From Jiangella endophytica (GTDB taxonomy: Bacteria > Actinomycetota > Actinomycetes > Jiangellales > Jiangellaceae): a DNA stretch of 64,000 nucleotides. The stretch covers positions 248,001 through 312,000 of the forward strand of contig NZ_QVAI01000005.1 of NCBI RefSeq assembly GCF_003427025.1, in the 5' to 3' direction. Each line of letters opens with the position of its first letter. Position 1 is the first letter of the stretch. The notes beneath the pieces were generated by a model. That model was not told the DNA's origin and made no database searches. It saw only the letters and a list, made by a program, of their open reading frames with translations. Positions 35,209 through 45,894 of this stretch are shown here, one piece after another. Both the position numbers and the translations under genes were made by a program.

Positions 35209-36564
35209 ATGTGGAGGCGGGCCGCGATCGTGGCCGGCTGCGTGGCCGTGCTCGCCGGTGGCGCCGGGATCGTGCTCGATCGCACAACCGGTCTGCCCTG
35301 GATCGACGACGAGGCGGCGGCCGAGACGCCGCTGTTCCGGCCGGCGGCGGGACCAGCGCCGACGTGGTCCGCCGCGCCCGGGGTGCTGGCCGCTCCGGCC
35401 GACGCCGGCACGACCGGTGAGCCGGCCGTCGGCGACGTGCTCGCGCCCACGCTCGGCGCCGCGGGGCTGGGCGGCGCGGTGGGCGTCAGCGTCGTGAACC
35501 TCGCCACGGGCACGCCGTCCTACGAGGCCGCCGGCACCGACCCGCACACCCCGGCCAGCACGTTGAAGATCCTCACCGGTGCCGCGGCCCTGCAGGCGCT
35601 CGGCCCGGAGCACACGTTCACCACCCGCGTCGTCAGCGGGCCGGACCCGTCCGCCGTCACGCTGGTGGGCGGCGGCGACCCCACGCTGACCGCCGACGAG
35701 GACGGCGCCGGTACCCGGCTGGCCGACCTCGCCGTGGCGACGGCGCAGGCACTGGCCGAGGCAGGGGTCACGACCGTGACGCTGTCCTACGACGCGTCGC
35801 TGTTCAGCGGTCCGGCCGTGGACCCCGACTGGAGCCCCGGCTACGTCCCCAGCGTCGTCTCACCGACCACCGCGCTCGCCGCCGACATCCAGGACCGGCC
35901 GTCCGACCCGCCGCTCGACGCGGCCGAGGAGTTCGCCGACCTGCTGAGCGACCAGGGCATCACCGTCGACGGCGACCCGGCCGAGGCCGCCGCGCCGGCC
36001 GATGGCGCCGAGCTGGCCGCCGTCGCGTCCGCGCCGCTCTCGACCATCGTCGAGGACGTCCTCACCAGCAGCGACAACGACGGCGCCGAGGTGCTGGCCC
36101 GGCACGTCGCGCTCGCCGCCGGTGCGGCGGGCACGTCCGCCGACGCCGGTCCGGCGGTCGTGCAGGCGCTCTCCGCGCTCGGGCTGGACGCGTCGGGGGC
36201 GACCCTGCTCGACGGCAGCGGGCTGGCGCGCGGCAGCGCGGTCCCGGCCGGACTGATCACCCAGACGCTGGTCCTGGCCGCCGGGCCGGACCACCCCGAC
36301 CTGCGCGCCGTCGTCACCGGGCTGCCGGTCGCCGCGTTCACCGGCACGCTCGCGGACCGCTTCGACGACTCGTCCGCGGCCGGACTGGTCCGGGCCAAGA
36401 CCGGCACGCTCACCGGCGTCAGCGCGCTGGCCGGCGTGGTCGTGGCCGCCGACGGCGTCCCCTACGCGTTCGCGGTGCTCGCCGACGACGTCGGCAACAC
36501 GACGGAGGCGCGGGCCGCGCTCGACGACGTCGCGGCAGCGTTGGCGGGCTGTGGCTGCGCTTAG
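35209..36564 (+). CDS. dacB: D-alanyl-D-alanine carboxypeptidase/endopeptidase (PBP4 type, S13)
   Basis: 451-residue low-molecular-mass PBP that trims or cuts peptidoglycan stem peptides outside the membrane. An N-terminal membrane segment (RRAAIVAGCVAVLAGGAGIVL) precedes the S13 domain with S117-TLK, S288-DN and K397-TG. The large inserted domains between SxxK and SxN (about 150-270) are typical of PBP4, here shortened. ATG 35209 follows GAGGGGGACG. The protein ends in CGCA. Position beside ppa and tilS is the conserved actinobacterial arrangement. Palindromic elements begin 3 bases after the stop. Confidence 0.95.
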   Translation: MWRRAAIVAGCVAVLAGGAGIVLDRTTGLPWIDDEAAAETPLFRPAAGPAPTWSAAPGVLAAPADAGTTGEPAVGDVLAPTLGAAGLGGAVGVSVVNLATGTPSYEAAGTDPHTPASTLKILTGAAALQALGPEHTFTTRVVSGPDPSAVTLVGGGDPTLTADEDGAGTRLADLAVATAQALAEAGVTTVTLSYDASLFSGPAVDPDWSPGYVPSVVSPTTALAADIQDRPSDPPLDAAEEFADLLSDQGITVDGDPAEAAAPADGAELAAVASAPLSTIVEDVLTSSDNDGAEVLARHVALAAGAAGTSADAGPAVVQALSALGLDASGATLLDGSGLARGSAVPAGLITQTLVLAAGPDHPDLRAVVTGLPVAAFTGTLADRFDDSSAAGLVRAKTGTLTGVSALAGVVVAADGVPYAFAVLADDVGNTTEARAALDDVAAALAGCGCA

Positions 36565-36567
36565 TGA

Positions 36568-36657
36568 GTGATCATGTGGCGTTCTCCCGCTCGACCAGGC
36601 ATGCATGCCTGGTCGAGCGGGAGAACGCCTGGTGTCGTAGCGATCGTTGATGATCAC
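36568..36657. repeat. Palindromic element E3: 52-bp perfect palindrome with TGATCA outer arms
   Basis: 36578-36629 is a perfect 52-bp palindrome centred on AGGCATGCATGCCT. Outer arms GTGATCAT (36568-36575) and ATGATCAC (36650-36657) also pair. CTCCCGCTC (36584-36592) sits 13 bases from the core start exactly as in element E1 at 13835, so the two are related copies. The 319-base gap between dacB and the metalloprotease gene holds only this element, E4 and a short promoter region. It may terminate dacB, but its size and repetition suggest a dispersed repeat. Confidence 0.9.
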
Positions 36658-36716
36658 CGTTGTCCACCAGCACTGACCGCGGCCCGTTCACGCCTACGCG
36701 CAGCGGGGTGAGCACT

Positions 36717-36770
36717 GTGATCAAGGGTGGGTCGTGATCGCCAGGGCAGCGCCAACCCGCTCCTGATCAC
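36717..36770. repeat. Palindromic element E4: imperfect inverted repeat ending in TGATCA
   Basis: 36717-36732 and 36755-36770 form an imperfect inverted repeat (13 of 16 pairs) beginning and ending with GTGATCA/TGATCAC, with a 22-base loop. It lies 60 bases beyond element E3 in the same gap. It looks like a diverged copy of the same type of TGATCA-ended palindrome. Confidence 0.65.
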
Positions 36771-36883
36771 GGTTCTCACCGAGCCCGATCCGGCTGCCAC
36801 CCCACCACCGACAATCGGATTCACTCATTCAGCGTGTGTCTCACCCCGACGCGGGCCGGCGGCCGGTGACGTAGCGTGGTCGT

Positions 36884-37996
36884 ATGACGACCGCTGACGC
36901 CGCTCCCGACATGGTCGACTGGGACCTCGCGGTCGCGACGGCACAACGACTGGCCGGTCCCGGACCGGCCGTCACCGACTCCGAGGCCCGCGACGCCGTG
37001 GCGGAGCTGCGCCGGCTCGCCGGCGAGGCCGAGGCACACGTCAACGGCTTCACCGGGCTCGACGCCTCGCTCGGCTACGCGCCGCTGGTGGTCGTCGACC
37101 GCGGCAACTGGGCCCGGGCCAACGCTCAGAGCATGCGCACGATCATCGCGCCGCTGCAGCGCAAGCTGCAGAAAGGCCGCGAGCGCACCCCGTTCCAGCG
37201 GGTCGGCCCCAAGGTCACGGGGCTGCAGACCGGCGCGCTGCTGGCGTTCCTGGCCAGCAAGGTGCTCGGCCAGTTCGACCCGTTCTGGGCCGGCCGGCTG
37301 GGCGGCCCCGACGACGGCGCGCAGGGCCGGCTGCTGCTCGTCGCGCCCAACATCGTCCACGTCGAGCGCGAGCTGGGCGTCGACCCGCACGACTTCCGGC
37401 TGTGGGTCACTCTGCACGAAGAGACGCACCGGGTGCAGTTCACCGCGGTGCCCTGGCTGCGCGATCACCTGGCCGGCGAGATCGAGGCGTTCGTCGAGGC
37501 CACCGATGTCGACCCCGGTGCGTTCCTGACCCGCGCCCGCGACGCCGTCCGCGCCCTCGGCGAGACCGCCCGGTCCGGCGACGGCGGCAGCTCCGTCCTC
37601 GACCTCGTCCAGACCCCGGCGCAGAAGGCCGTCCTCGACCGCGTCACGGCGTTCATGTCGCTGCTCGAAGGGCACGCCGACGTCGTCATGGACGGCGTCG
37701 GGCCCGATGTCATCCCGTCCGTCGAGACCATCCGGCGCCGGTTCCAGCGCCGCCGCTACTCGTCGGTCGGGCTCGACCGCACGTTCCGCCGGCTGCTGGG
37801 CCTCGACGCCAAGATGCGCCAGTACCGCGACGGCGCGGCGTTCGTGAACGCCGTCGTCGGCCGGGTCGGCATGGCCGGCTTCAACCGCGTCTGGGAGTCG
37901 CCCGCCACGCTGCCGACGAAGGACGAGATCGCCGACCCCGTCGCCTGGGTGCGCCGGGTGCACGGCCTGCCGGCGCTCGGCCGCGACGGCGCCTGA
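36884..37996 (+). CDS. Zinc-dependent metalloprotease-like protein (DUF2342 type)
   Basis: 370-residue protein of the actinobacterial family once labelled 'coenzyme F420 biosynthesis associated' and often found between dacB and tilS. A zinc-binding H178-EETH182 motif lies in [14 protein letters not shown], and a second conserved acidic patch [15 protein letters not shown] probably supplies the third ligand. The early block [21 protein letters not shown] is also family-typical. No signal peptide, so cytoplasmic or peripheral. The substrate is unknown. ATG 36884; the following tilS ATG is 14 bases beyond its stop, so the two are probably co-transcribed. Confidence 0.88.
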   Translation: MTTADAAPDMVDWDLAVATAQRLAGPGPAVTDSEARDAVAELRRLAGEAEAHVNGFTGLDASLGYAPLVVVDRGNWARANAQSMRTIIAPLQRKLQKGRERTPFQRVGPKVTGLQTGALLAFLASKVLGQFDPFWAGRLGGPDDGAQGRLLLVAPNIVHVERELGVDPHDFRLWVTLHEETHRVQFTAVPWLRDHLAGEIEAFVEATDVDPGAFLTRARDAVRALGETARSGDGGSSVLDLVQTPAQKAVLDRVTAFMSLLEGHADVVMDGVGPDVIPSVETIRRRFQRRRYSSVGLDRTFRRLLGLDAKMRQYRDGAAFVNAVVGRVGMAGFNRVWESPATLPTKDEIADPVAWVRRVHGLPALGRDGA

Positions 37997-38010
37997 CCCA
38001 CGCTCGTCCC

Positions 38011-39159
38011 ATGGGGCACCCGCACCTCGACGTCCGGCGGGCCGTCCGCACGGCGCTCGCCGATCTGACGGACGGCGCGACGGTGCTGGTCGCCTGCTCC
38101 GGTGGCGCCGACTCGCTGTCCCTGGCGGCGGCGACGGCGTGGGTGGCGCCGAGAGCCGGGTTGCGAGCGGGCGCCGTCTGCGTCGACCACGGCCTGCAGA
38201 CCGGGTCGGCGGAGCGGGCGCGGTCGACGGCGGCGCTGCTGTGCGGGCTGGGCCTCGACCCCGTCGTCACCGTCCACGTCGACGCCTCGCGCGGGCCGGA
38301 CGGGCCCGAGGGCAACGCGCGGTCGGCCCGGTACGCGGCACTGACGACGGCGGCGGCGCGTACCGGGGCGGCGGCGGTACTGCTCGGGCACACGTTGGAC
38401 GACCAGGCCGAGACGGTCCTGCTCGGGCTGGCGCGGGGGTCCGGGACACGGTCGCTGTCGGGCATGGCGGAGCGCTCCGGCCCGCTGCGGCGGCCGCTGC
38501 TCGGCCTGCGCCGCGAGGTCGTGCGGGCCGCGCTGCCGGCCGGGCTGACCCCGTGGGAGGACCCGCACAACGAGGACGACGCGTACGCCCGCGCCCGGGT
38601 CCGGCACCGGGTGCTGCCGGTGCTGGAGGCCGAACTCGGCCCTGGCGTGGCGCAGGCGCTGGCCCGCACCGCCGCCCTGGCCCGCGCCGACGCCGACGCC
38701 CTCGACGCGGCCGCGGCCGACGCGCTCGCGTCGCTCGACCCGGCCGGTGATCGCCGTCGTGGGCAACCCGCGCCCGGCGACCGTGGGCAGTCGGCGCCTG
38801 ACGGTCGCGGTGATAGCGGCGACCGTGGGCAGTCCCCGCCCGGTCCGGGTGGGACCCAACCCTACGGGTGGGCACCGACAACGTTCGCCGCCGACGACGC
38901 GGGCGAACTGGGCCGGGCCGAGACGGCGCCGGGACTGGACGTCGCCGGGTTGGCGGCGCTGTCCAAGGCCGTCCGCTGGCGGGTGCTGCGCCGGGCCGCG
39001 ATCGCCGCAGGCAGCCCGCCCACCGATCTCACCGCCGCCCACGTCGGCGCCGTCGACACCCTGGTCACCGCGTGGCGTGGGCAGGCCGGCATCGACCTCC
39101 CCGGCGGGCTGCGCGCCACCCGCCGCGACGGCCTCCTGCATTTCACGGCGTGGCGCTGA
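38011..39159 (+). CDS. tilS: tRNA(Ile)-lysidine synthase
   Basis: Adds lysine to C34 of tRNA-Ile(CAU), changing its codon reading from AUG to AUA; essential in most bacteria. The 382 residues start with the N-type ATP-pyrophosphatase loop [13 protein letters not shown] (Ser30), then [49 protein letters not shown] and [11 protein letters not shown], and the substrate-binding block [24 protein letters not shown]. An unusual low-complexity insert of about 45 residues (Gly/Arg/Gln/Pro rich, about 245-290) is encoded by short DNA repeats; the C-terminal domain resumes at [18 protein letters not shown]. The start ATG follows no strong ribosome site, so coupling to the gene before is likely. Confidence 0.93.
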   Translation: MGHPHLDVRRAVRTALADLTDGATVLVACSGGADSLSLAAATAWVAPRAGLRAGAVCVDHGLQTGSAERARSTAALLCGLGLDPVVTVHVDASRGPDGPEGNARSARYAALTTAAARTGAAAVLLGHTLDDQAETVLLGLARGSGTRSLSGMAERSGPLRRPLLGLRREVVRAALPAGLTPWEDPHNEDDAYARARVRHRVLPVLEAELGPGVAQALARTAALARADADALDAAAADALASLDPAGDRRRGQPAPGDRGQSAPDGRGDSGDRGQSPPGPGGTQPYGWAPTTFAADDAGELGRAETAPGLDVAGLAALSKAVRWRVLRRAAIAAGSPPTDLTAAHVGAVDTLVTAWRGQAGIDLPGGLRATRRDGLLHFTAWR

Positions 39160-39181
39160 CCGGTCCGCCGTACGTGCCGTT

Positions 39182-39203
39182 CGCCGCCATGATCATGGCG
39201 GCG
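39182..39203. repeat. Palindromic element E5: 22-bp perfect palindrome centred on TGATCA
   Basis: A perfect 22-bp palindrome with TGATCA at its exact centre lies 23 bases after the tilS stop and 48 bases before hpt. With no loop it would be a cruciform or protein site more than a terminator hairpin. TGATCA links it to the four other intergenic palindromes. Confidence 0.7.
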
Positions 39204-39251
39204 GTCACGGTCCCCGCACCCGGCCGCCGGGACGTGTGAAAGGCTGCGCGT

Positions 39252-39803
39252 GTGGATCCAGAACACGTCGACGGAGACCTCGAGAAGATCCTCCTCACCG
39301 AGGAAGAGATCCAGGGCAAGCTGTCCGAGCTGGCGGCCGCCATCGAGCGCGACTACGAGGGCAAGGATCTCCTGCTCGTCGGCGTGCTCAAGGGCGCGGT
39401 CATGGTCATGGCCGACCTCAGCCGGCACCTGTCCCGGCACGTCGAGCAGGACTGGATGGCCATCTCGTCCTACGGCTCGGGCACCCGGTCCAGCGGCGTC
39501 GTGCGCATCGTCAAGGACCTCGACACCGACATCACCGACCGCCACGTGCTCGTCGTCGAGGACATCATCGACACCGGGCTGACGCTGTCGTGGCTGGTGT
39601 CGAACCTGCGCTCGCGCGGCCCCGCCTCGGTCGAGGTGTGCACGCTGCTGCGCAAGCCCGAGGCCGCCAAGACCTCCGTCGACGTCAGATACGTCGGCTA
39701 CGACATCCCCAACGCGTTCGTCGTCGGCTACGGCCTCGACTACGCCGAGCGGTACCGCAACCTGCGCGTCGTCGGTACGCTGGCGCCGCACGTGTACAGC
39801 TGA
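39252..39803 (+). CDS. hpt: Hypoxanthine phosphoribosyltransferase
   Basis: Purine salvage enzyme turning hypoxanthine/guanine plus PRPP into IMP/GMP. The 183 residues contain LLLVGVLKGAVMVMADL, the flexible loop with SSYGSGTRSSG, the PRPP-binding motif HVLVVEDIIDTGLTLSWL and the base-contact region YVGYDIPNAFVVGYGLDYAERYRNL. GTG at 39252. The tilS-hpt-ftsH order is conserved widely in Gram-positive bacteria. Confidence 0.97.
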   Translation: MDPEHVDGDLEKILLTEEEIQGKLSELAAAIERDYEGKDLLLVGVLKGAVMVMADLSRHLSRHVEQDWMAISSYGSGTRSSGVVRIVKDLDTDITDRHVLVVEDIIDTGLTLSWLVSNLRSRGPASVEVCTLLRKPEAAKTSVDVRYVGYDIPNAFVVGYGLDYAERYRNLRVVGTLAPHVYS

Positions 39804-39912
39804 CCCCCACAGCGATGTGACGCAGTTGTCCCGCCCGCCGGGAACACGGCGGCTCACCTGCGACGTTCTCACCATGTAGCAGACGTGCCGGAATGGTCGC
39901 GCAGGCCCGCGC

Positions 39913-39940
39913 AAGGTATCGTCGGACGATCCGACACCTT
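39913..39940. promoter_or_regulatory. Inverted repeat in the ftsH upstream region
   Basis: GTCGGA (39921-39926) and TCCGAC (39930-39935) pair around CGA; just outside, AAGGT (39913-39917) pairs with ACCTT (39936-39940), leaving a 3-base bulge. It sits about 80 bases before the ftsH ATG. It may be an operator or a leader hairpin. The intergenic region of 216 bases otherwise shows no gene. Confidence 0.5.
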
Positions 39941-40019
39941 CGGTGGACATGCCGGGCGTTCGCGGCGTGTGCTGAAGCCAGCCGATCACAGGAGGTACGA
40001 GGCCAGCAGGTCTCGCATC

Positions 40020-42041
<2,022 letters not shown>

Positions 42042-42046
42042 GGCGC

Positions 42047-42646
42047 GTGAACGCGGAACCGGTGCCGACGGAGCCACCCGGGCAGTTCGATCACGCCCGG
42101 GTGGAGGCGGCCGTTCGTGAACTGCTCATCGCGATCGGCGAGGACCCCGACCGCGACGGCCTGCTCGACACCCCGTCGCGGGTCGCCCGGGCCTACGCCG
42201 AGATGTTCCGCGGCCTGCACCAGGACCCCGCCGACGTCCTCACCACCACGTTCGAGCTGGGCCACGACGAGATGGTCCTGGTCAAGGACATCGAACTGGC
42301 CTCGATGTGCGAGCACCACCTGGTCCCGTTCTACGGCTACGCCCACGTCGGCTACATCCCCGGCCCCTCCGGGCGCATCGCCGGGCTGTCCAAGCTGGCC
42401 CGGCTGGTCGACGTCTACGCGAAGCGGCCCCAGGTGCAGGAGCGGCTCACCTCGCAAGTGGCGAACTCGCTGGTCGACCTCCTCAAGCCGGCCGGCGTCA
42501 TCGTCGTCGTCGAGGCCGAGCACCTGTGCATGACGATGCGCGGCGTCCGCAAGCCGGGCGCGAAGACGCTCACCAGCGCCGTCCGTGGCCAGCTGCGCAA
42601 CGCCACCACGCGGGCCGAGGCGATGAGTCTGATCATCGGGCGCTGA
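42047..42646 (+). CDS. folE: GTP cyclohydrolase I
   Basis: First enzyme of folate (pterin) synthesis, GTP to dihydroneopterin triphosphate. The 199 residues carry the zinc/catalytic block [20 protein letters not shown], the [23 protein letters not shown] helix and [25 protein letters not shown] with the second zinc Cys. GTG start 42047, 5 bases after the ftsH stop, the typical actinobacterial ftsH-folE pairing. No folP or folB follows; the operon ends here at a convergent junction. Confidence 0.97.
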   Translation: MNAEPVPTEPPGQFDHARVEAAVRELLIAIGEDPDRDGLLDTPSRVARAYAEMFRGLHQDPADVLTTTFELGHDEMVLVKDIELASMCEHHLVPFYGYAHVGYIPGPSGRIAGLSKLARLVDVYAKRPQVQERLTSQVANSLVDLLKPAGVIVVVEAEHLCMTMRGVRKPGAKTLTSAVRGQLRNATTRAEAMSLIIGR

Positions 42647-42666
42647 TCTTCGCCCGCCACCGGACC

Positions 42667-42696
42667 GCCCGAGCGGCAGGGAATGCCGTCTCGGGC
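42667..42696. terminator. Hairpin between convergent folE and LLM genes
   Basis: GCCCGAG then GGCA (42667-42678) pair with TGCC then CTCGGGC (42684-42696) with a small internal bulge. Lying midway in the 70-base convergent gap, it can serve both strands. Confidence 0.6.
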
Positions 42697-42716
42697 TCAG
42701 CGGTCGGGCGGCTCGC

Positions 42717-43496
42717 TCAGGCGGCGTTGAGGCGGTCGCGCCAGGCGACCCACTCGCTCAGCGAACCGAGGTCGTACAGCGGGCCGGACGCGCTGATCGT
42801 GAACAGACTGATGCCCAGGTCGACCAGCTCCTCGGCGGCCGCCCCGGGCCGCCCGCTGACCGCCGTCGAGCGCTCGATCTCGCCCGGGTCGCGGCCGACG
42901 GTCGCGCACCAGCCGTCGAGCACCTCGCTCTTGTGCCGCAGCACGGCCGCGTCGCCGAAGGCGTGCCAGATGGTGCCGTGCTCGGCGACGTGGCGCAGGG
43001 TCTTCTTCTCGCCGCCGCCGCCGATGAGGATCGGGATGTCGCGGGTCGGGCTCGGGTTCAGCTTGGACCAGCGGTCCTTGATGCGCGGCAGCGCCTCGCC
43101 CAGGTCGTCCAGCCGGCTGCCGGCGGTGCCGAACTCGTAGCCGTACTCGTCGTAGTCGCGCTGGAACCAGCCACCGCCGATGCCGAGGATCAGCCGGCCG
43201 TCGCTGATGTGGTCGACGGTGCGGGCCATGTCGGCCAGCAGCTCGGGGTTGCGATAACCGACGCTGCTCACCAGCGCGCCGATCTCCACCCGCGACGTCT
43301 GCTCGGCCCATGCGCCGAGCATCGTCCAGCACTCGAAGTGCTTGCCGTCGGGCTCACCGCGCAGGGGGAAGAAATGGTCCCAGTTGAAGACGATGTCGAC
43401 GCCGGCGTCCTCGGCCTCGGCGGCGGCGCGGCGGATCTCCCGGTAGTCGGCGTGCTGCGGCTGGATCTGGACGCCGATACGGATCGGTCGGGTCAT
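42717..43496 (-). CDS. F420-dependent LLM-class oxidoreductase
   Basis: 259-residue TIM-barrel oxidoreductase of the luciferase-like monooxygenase group. In actinobacteria this subgroup uses coenzyme F420. Seen: VGVQIQPQHADYREIRRAAAEAEDAGVDIVFNWDHFFP, CWTMLGAWAEQTSRVEIGALVSSVGYRNPELLADMARTVDHISDGRLILGIGGGW and DIPILIGGGGEKKTLRHVAEHG. The RNPELLADMARTVDHISDGRLILGIG run is the strongest family marker. The substrate is unknown; hydride transfer to small unsaturated molecules is usual. ATG 43496. No partner gene in the operon. Confidence 0.9.
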   Translation of the reverse strand: MTRPIRIGVQIQPQHADYREIRRAAAEAEDAGVDIVFNWDHFFPLRGEPDGKHFECWTMLGAWAEQTSRVEIGALVSSVGYRNPELLADMARTVDHISDGRLILGIGGGWFQRDYDEYGYEFGTAGSRLDDLGEALPRIKDRWSKLNPSPTRDIPILIGGGGEKKTLRHVAEHGTIWHAFGDAAVLRHKSEVLDGWCATVGRDPGEIERSTAVSGRPGAAAEELVDLGISLFTISASGPLYDLGSLSEWVAWRDRLNAA

Positions 43497-43592
43497 GGAA
43501 TGCCTCGTTCGTGACTCGGGGGACGGCCGCGGATCCGGCCTTGTGTAACAACCCCGGCACGCCGCGGCGGCATTCCGGCGGGTCCGGACACC

Positions 43593-44288
43593 CTAGCCAC
43601 CGGCGCGACGGTAGCCGTGCAGGTCGGTCTGGATCTGGTTCACCCAGATGTCGCCGGTGCCGTCGGGATCGGGCACCCGCACGGTGAGCCCGTAGTTCTC
43701 GTCGACGACGGACGCGGTCAGGCCGCGGCCGGCCAGCCGGGCGGCCAGCGCACGGACGTCGCCGTCGTACTCGAACGAGAGCTGGACGGAGGGCACGTCG
43801 GCGCGGTGTGCGGCCACCAGCCCGCCGCCGGGCGCGATGAAGTCGACCCAGTCGCCGATGTGCGACGCGATGCGCACCGTCAGCCCGAGGCGGTCGAGCA
43901 CGGCGGCCGCGCCCGCGACGTCCGGCGAGTACCAGAGCGGCAGCGTGGACAGCGCGGGGTCGGCGCCGGGCGGTGGCACGGCGTCCGGGCGCTCGTCGAC
44001 GTGCACCCGCAGGCCGTCCGGCCCGGTGAGCTCCAGCCGACCGCCGGCGGACATCGTCGCCAGGCCGTTGCGCTCGCACTCCGCGGCGACGGCGAGCAGG
44101 TCGGGTGCCTCGAAGCCGAGCTCGGTGCCGGACTCGTCCGCGCGGACGACGGTGACCCGGCCGTGCCCCAGCGCGAGGTCGACGCGGTCGCCGTCGCGGC
44201 CGGCGGCGACACCGCCGAGAGCCTCGACGACCCGGACCCACGCGTCGGCGTGCGCCGTGCGCCGGACCGGTCGGACGGTGAGTGTCAT
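43593..44288 (-). CDS. VOC-superfamily protein, two-module
   Basis: 231 residues with two glyoxalase-like modules. The second is clearest: [46 protein letters not shown] and [48 protein letters not shown]. Overall it looks like a binding or resistance protein rather than an enzyme with an obvious metal site. The ATG overlaps the stop of the ribbon-helix-helix gene as ATGA, so the two form an operon and the small protein may control it. Confidence 0.8.
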   Translation of the reverse strand: MTLTVRPVRRTAHADAWVRVVEALGGVAAGRDGDRVDLALGHGRVTVVRADESGTELGFEAPDLLAVAAECERNGLATMSAGGRLELTGPDGLRVHVDERPDAVPPPGADPALSTLPLWYSPDVAGAAAVLDRLGLTVRIASHIGDWVDFIAPGGGLVAAHRADVPSVQLSFEYDGDVRALAARLAGRGLTASVVDENYGLTVRVPDPDGTGDIWVNQIQTDLHGYRRAGG

Positions 44289-44440
44289 CGGGGGTCCTCC
44301 TGCTCCGCGGTGGCGAGGTACTGCCGGAGCACCTTCTCGACGAAGGCCGACAGGCTCAGCTCCTCGTCGATGCTGCGGTGCTTGGTGGCGCGCACGACGT
44401 CCGGCGGAAGGTAGACGTTGAACTGCACCTTGTCGGCCAT
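44285..44440 (-). CDS. Ribbon-helix-helix DNA-binding protein (51 aa)
   Basis: Small CopG/Arc-like protein: [20 protein letters not shown] forms the DNA-contacting ribbon, followed by two helices ([21 protein letters not shown]). Such proteins often act as antitoxins or as small repressors. Here the coupled gene is a VOC protein and not a recognisable toxin, so an autoregulated VOC operon is more likely than a toxin-antitoxin pair. ATG 44440, 23 bases downstream of the Sap-like gene on the same strand. Confidence 0.85.
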   Translation of the reverse strand: MADKVQFNVYLPPDVVRATKHRSIDEELSLSAFVEKVLRQYLATAEQEDPR

Positions 44441-44463
44441 GGCTAGGATGCTAGCACCTGTCG

Positions 44464-45180
44464 TCAGCCGAAGAACCGGAACTCGGTGTTCAGCACGTAC
44501 ACCGCGTCGCGCACCAGCAGGACGCCGGCGATGCCCATGATCCAGCCCAGCGTCTCGGCGGAGTTGGCCTGCAACCAGTCGCGGATTCGCTCGAGCCGCG
44601 GGCGCACCCGCTCGCCGGCCGCCCGCCAGACCAGGAACAGCAGCACCCCCGGCAGCACCATGATCACGTTGTAGCCGGCCAGCAGCGGCACCCACTGCGC
44701 CGGGCTCAGCCCGTTCGATGTCATCAGGCCGATCGCGGCCAGGTACGGCAGTGCCGTCGCGGCCTCCAGCAACCCGGTGGTGACGCCGAGCCCGACCATC
44801 GCCGGGACCGTCTGCGCCCGTCCTGCCCGCCGTTCCCGCCGTCCGTGCTCGCCGCCGCCTCCGGCGTCGCCGTCCTTCTTCTTCGTCGGCACGAACCAGG
44901 CGCCGATGAACAGGGCGGCGCCGATGCCGGCCTGGACCAGGTACGCGGTCCGGCTGTTCGCCGCGTCGTCGAGCGAGTCGACGACGGCGCCGAGCCCGGC
45001 CATCAGTGCGGTGCCGAGGCAGAAGTAGAACAGCGCGACGGTCGCGAGGTAGCTGAACAGCAGCCGCGGCGTCCGTGTGCCGGCCGTCAGCAGCAGGTAG
45101 ATCGAGATGCCGATGGTGGCCGGGCTCATGGTGTCGAGCAGGGCCAGGCCATAGACCGGCAGGATGACGTCGAGCCCCAC
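44464..45180 (-). CDS. Sap/GAP-like (sulfolipid-addressing) membrane protein
   Basis: 238 residues with six membrane helices: [63 protein letters not shown], then after a basic/Gly-rich loop [37 protein letters not shown] and [21 protein letters not shown]. This layout matches the LysE-related Sap family, which in mycobacteria helps export glycolipids. I chose GTG 45180 behind GAAGGAGACC. The operator of the divergent TetR lies 26 bases upstream, so it is very likely the regulated target. The cargo is unknown. Confidence 0.85.
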   Translation of the reverse strand: MGLDVILPVYGLALLDTMSPATIGISIYLLLTAGTRTPRLLFSYLATVALFYFCLGTALMAGLGAVVDSLDDAANSRTAYLVQAGIGAALFIGAWFVPTKKKDGDAGGGGEHGRRERRAGRAQTVPAMVGLGVTTGLLEAATALPYLAAIGLMTSNGLSPAQWVPLLAGYNVIMVLPGVLLFLVWRAAGERVRPRLERIRDWLQANSAETLGWIMGIAGVLLVRDAVYVLNTEFRFFG

Positions 45181-45205
45181 GGTGGTCTCCTTCGGGACGT
45201 TGCGA

Positions 45206-45238
45206 CACGGCTGTGCGAAATAAATTAGCACAGTCGTG
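45206..45238. promoter_or_regulatory. TetR operator between the Sap-like gene and tetR
   Basis: CACGGCTGTGC (45206-45216) and GCACAGTCGTG (45228-45238) form an 11-bp inverted repeat with one mismatch around an AT-rich 11-base spacer. It lies in the 71-base divergent gap, placed to repress both promoters. Confidence 0.85.
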
Positions 45239-45251
45239 ATAGAAAGAGTCC

Positions 45252-45866
45252 ATGCCGAAGGTGGTCGACCACGAGCAGCGCCGGCGCGAGCTGGCCGAAG
45301 CGGCACTGCGGGTGGTGGTGCGCGACGGCGCCGCCGGCGCGTCCGTGCGGACGGTGGCGGCCGAGGCCGGCTGGTCGACCGGTGCGCTGCGGTACTACTT
45401 CTCCACCCAGCGTGAGCTGCGCGAGTTCGTCGCGACGGTGGTCAACGAGCGAGTGGAACGGCGCATCCGCGAGCGGGTCGAGGCCGATCGGGGGCGGCTG
45501 CCGCTGCTGGAGCTGGTGGCCGGGCTGCTCGAGGAACTGATCCCGCTGGACGAGCGGCGGCGCGAGGAGTTCCTGTTGTGGCTCGCGGTGACGGAGTGGT
45601 CACGTCAGGAGCCGCTGGCCGGCGCGGAGGAGCTGTGGGACGGCCAGCGCGGACTGCACGTCCAGGTCGTGTTCGCCTTGGCCGGGTTCGAGGGCGAGCC
45701 GGTGAACGTCGACCCGCGAGTGCAGACCTGGGCGGAGTACCTGCACGTCTTCGTCGACGGGCTGGCCACCCAGGCCATGTTCGTCCCCGCCAGGATGCCG
45801 CCGGAGCGCATCCGCGCGGTCCTGCGGGAGTTCCTGGCCGAGGTGCCACGGCTCGCGGCCGGCTGA
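45252..45866 (+). CDS. TetR-family transcriptional regulator
   Basis: 204-residue repressor with a TetR helix-turn-helix ([40 protein letters not shown]) and a helical ligand domain of the BetI-like C-terminal type ([38 protein letters not shown]). ATG 45252, 13 bases after the operator's right arm. It most likely controls itself and the divergent membrane protein gene. The ligand is unknown. Confidence 0.93.
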   Translation: MPKVVDHEQRRRELAEAALRVVVRDGAAGASVRTVAAEAGWSTGALRYYFSTQRELREFVATVVNERVERRIRERVEADRGRLPLLELVAGLLEELIPLDERRREEFLLWLAVTEWSRQEPLAGAEELWDGQRGLHVQVVFALAGFEGEPVNVDPRVQTWAEYLHVFVDGLATQAMFVPARMPPERIRAVLREFLAEVPRLAAG

Positions 45867-45894
45867 GCGCGCCGGCCGCGGCCGCGCCGCTCCG

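Noticed and set aside
39885-40019. GTG at 39885 as the ftsH start, adding 45 residues
   Set aside because: The extension is Arg/Gly-rich and hydrophilic ahead of the first membrane helix, covers an inverted repeat, and has no ribosome site. FtsH normally begins directly before that helix, as with ATG 40020.
44285-44440. Toxin-antitoxin module
   Set aside because: The small protein is antitoxin-like, but the coupled 231-residue gene is a VOC-fold protein, not a known toxin.
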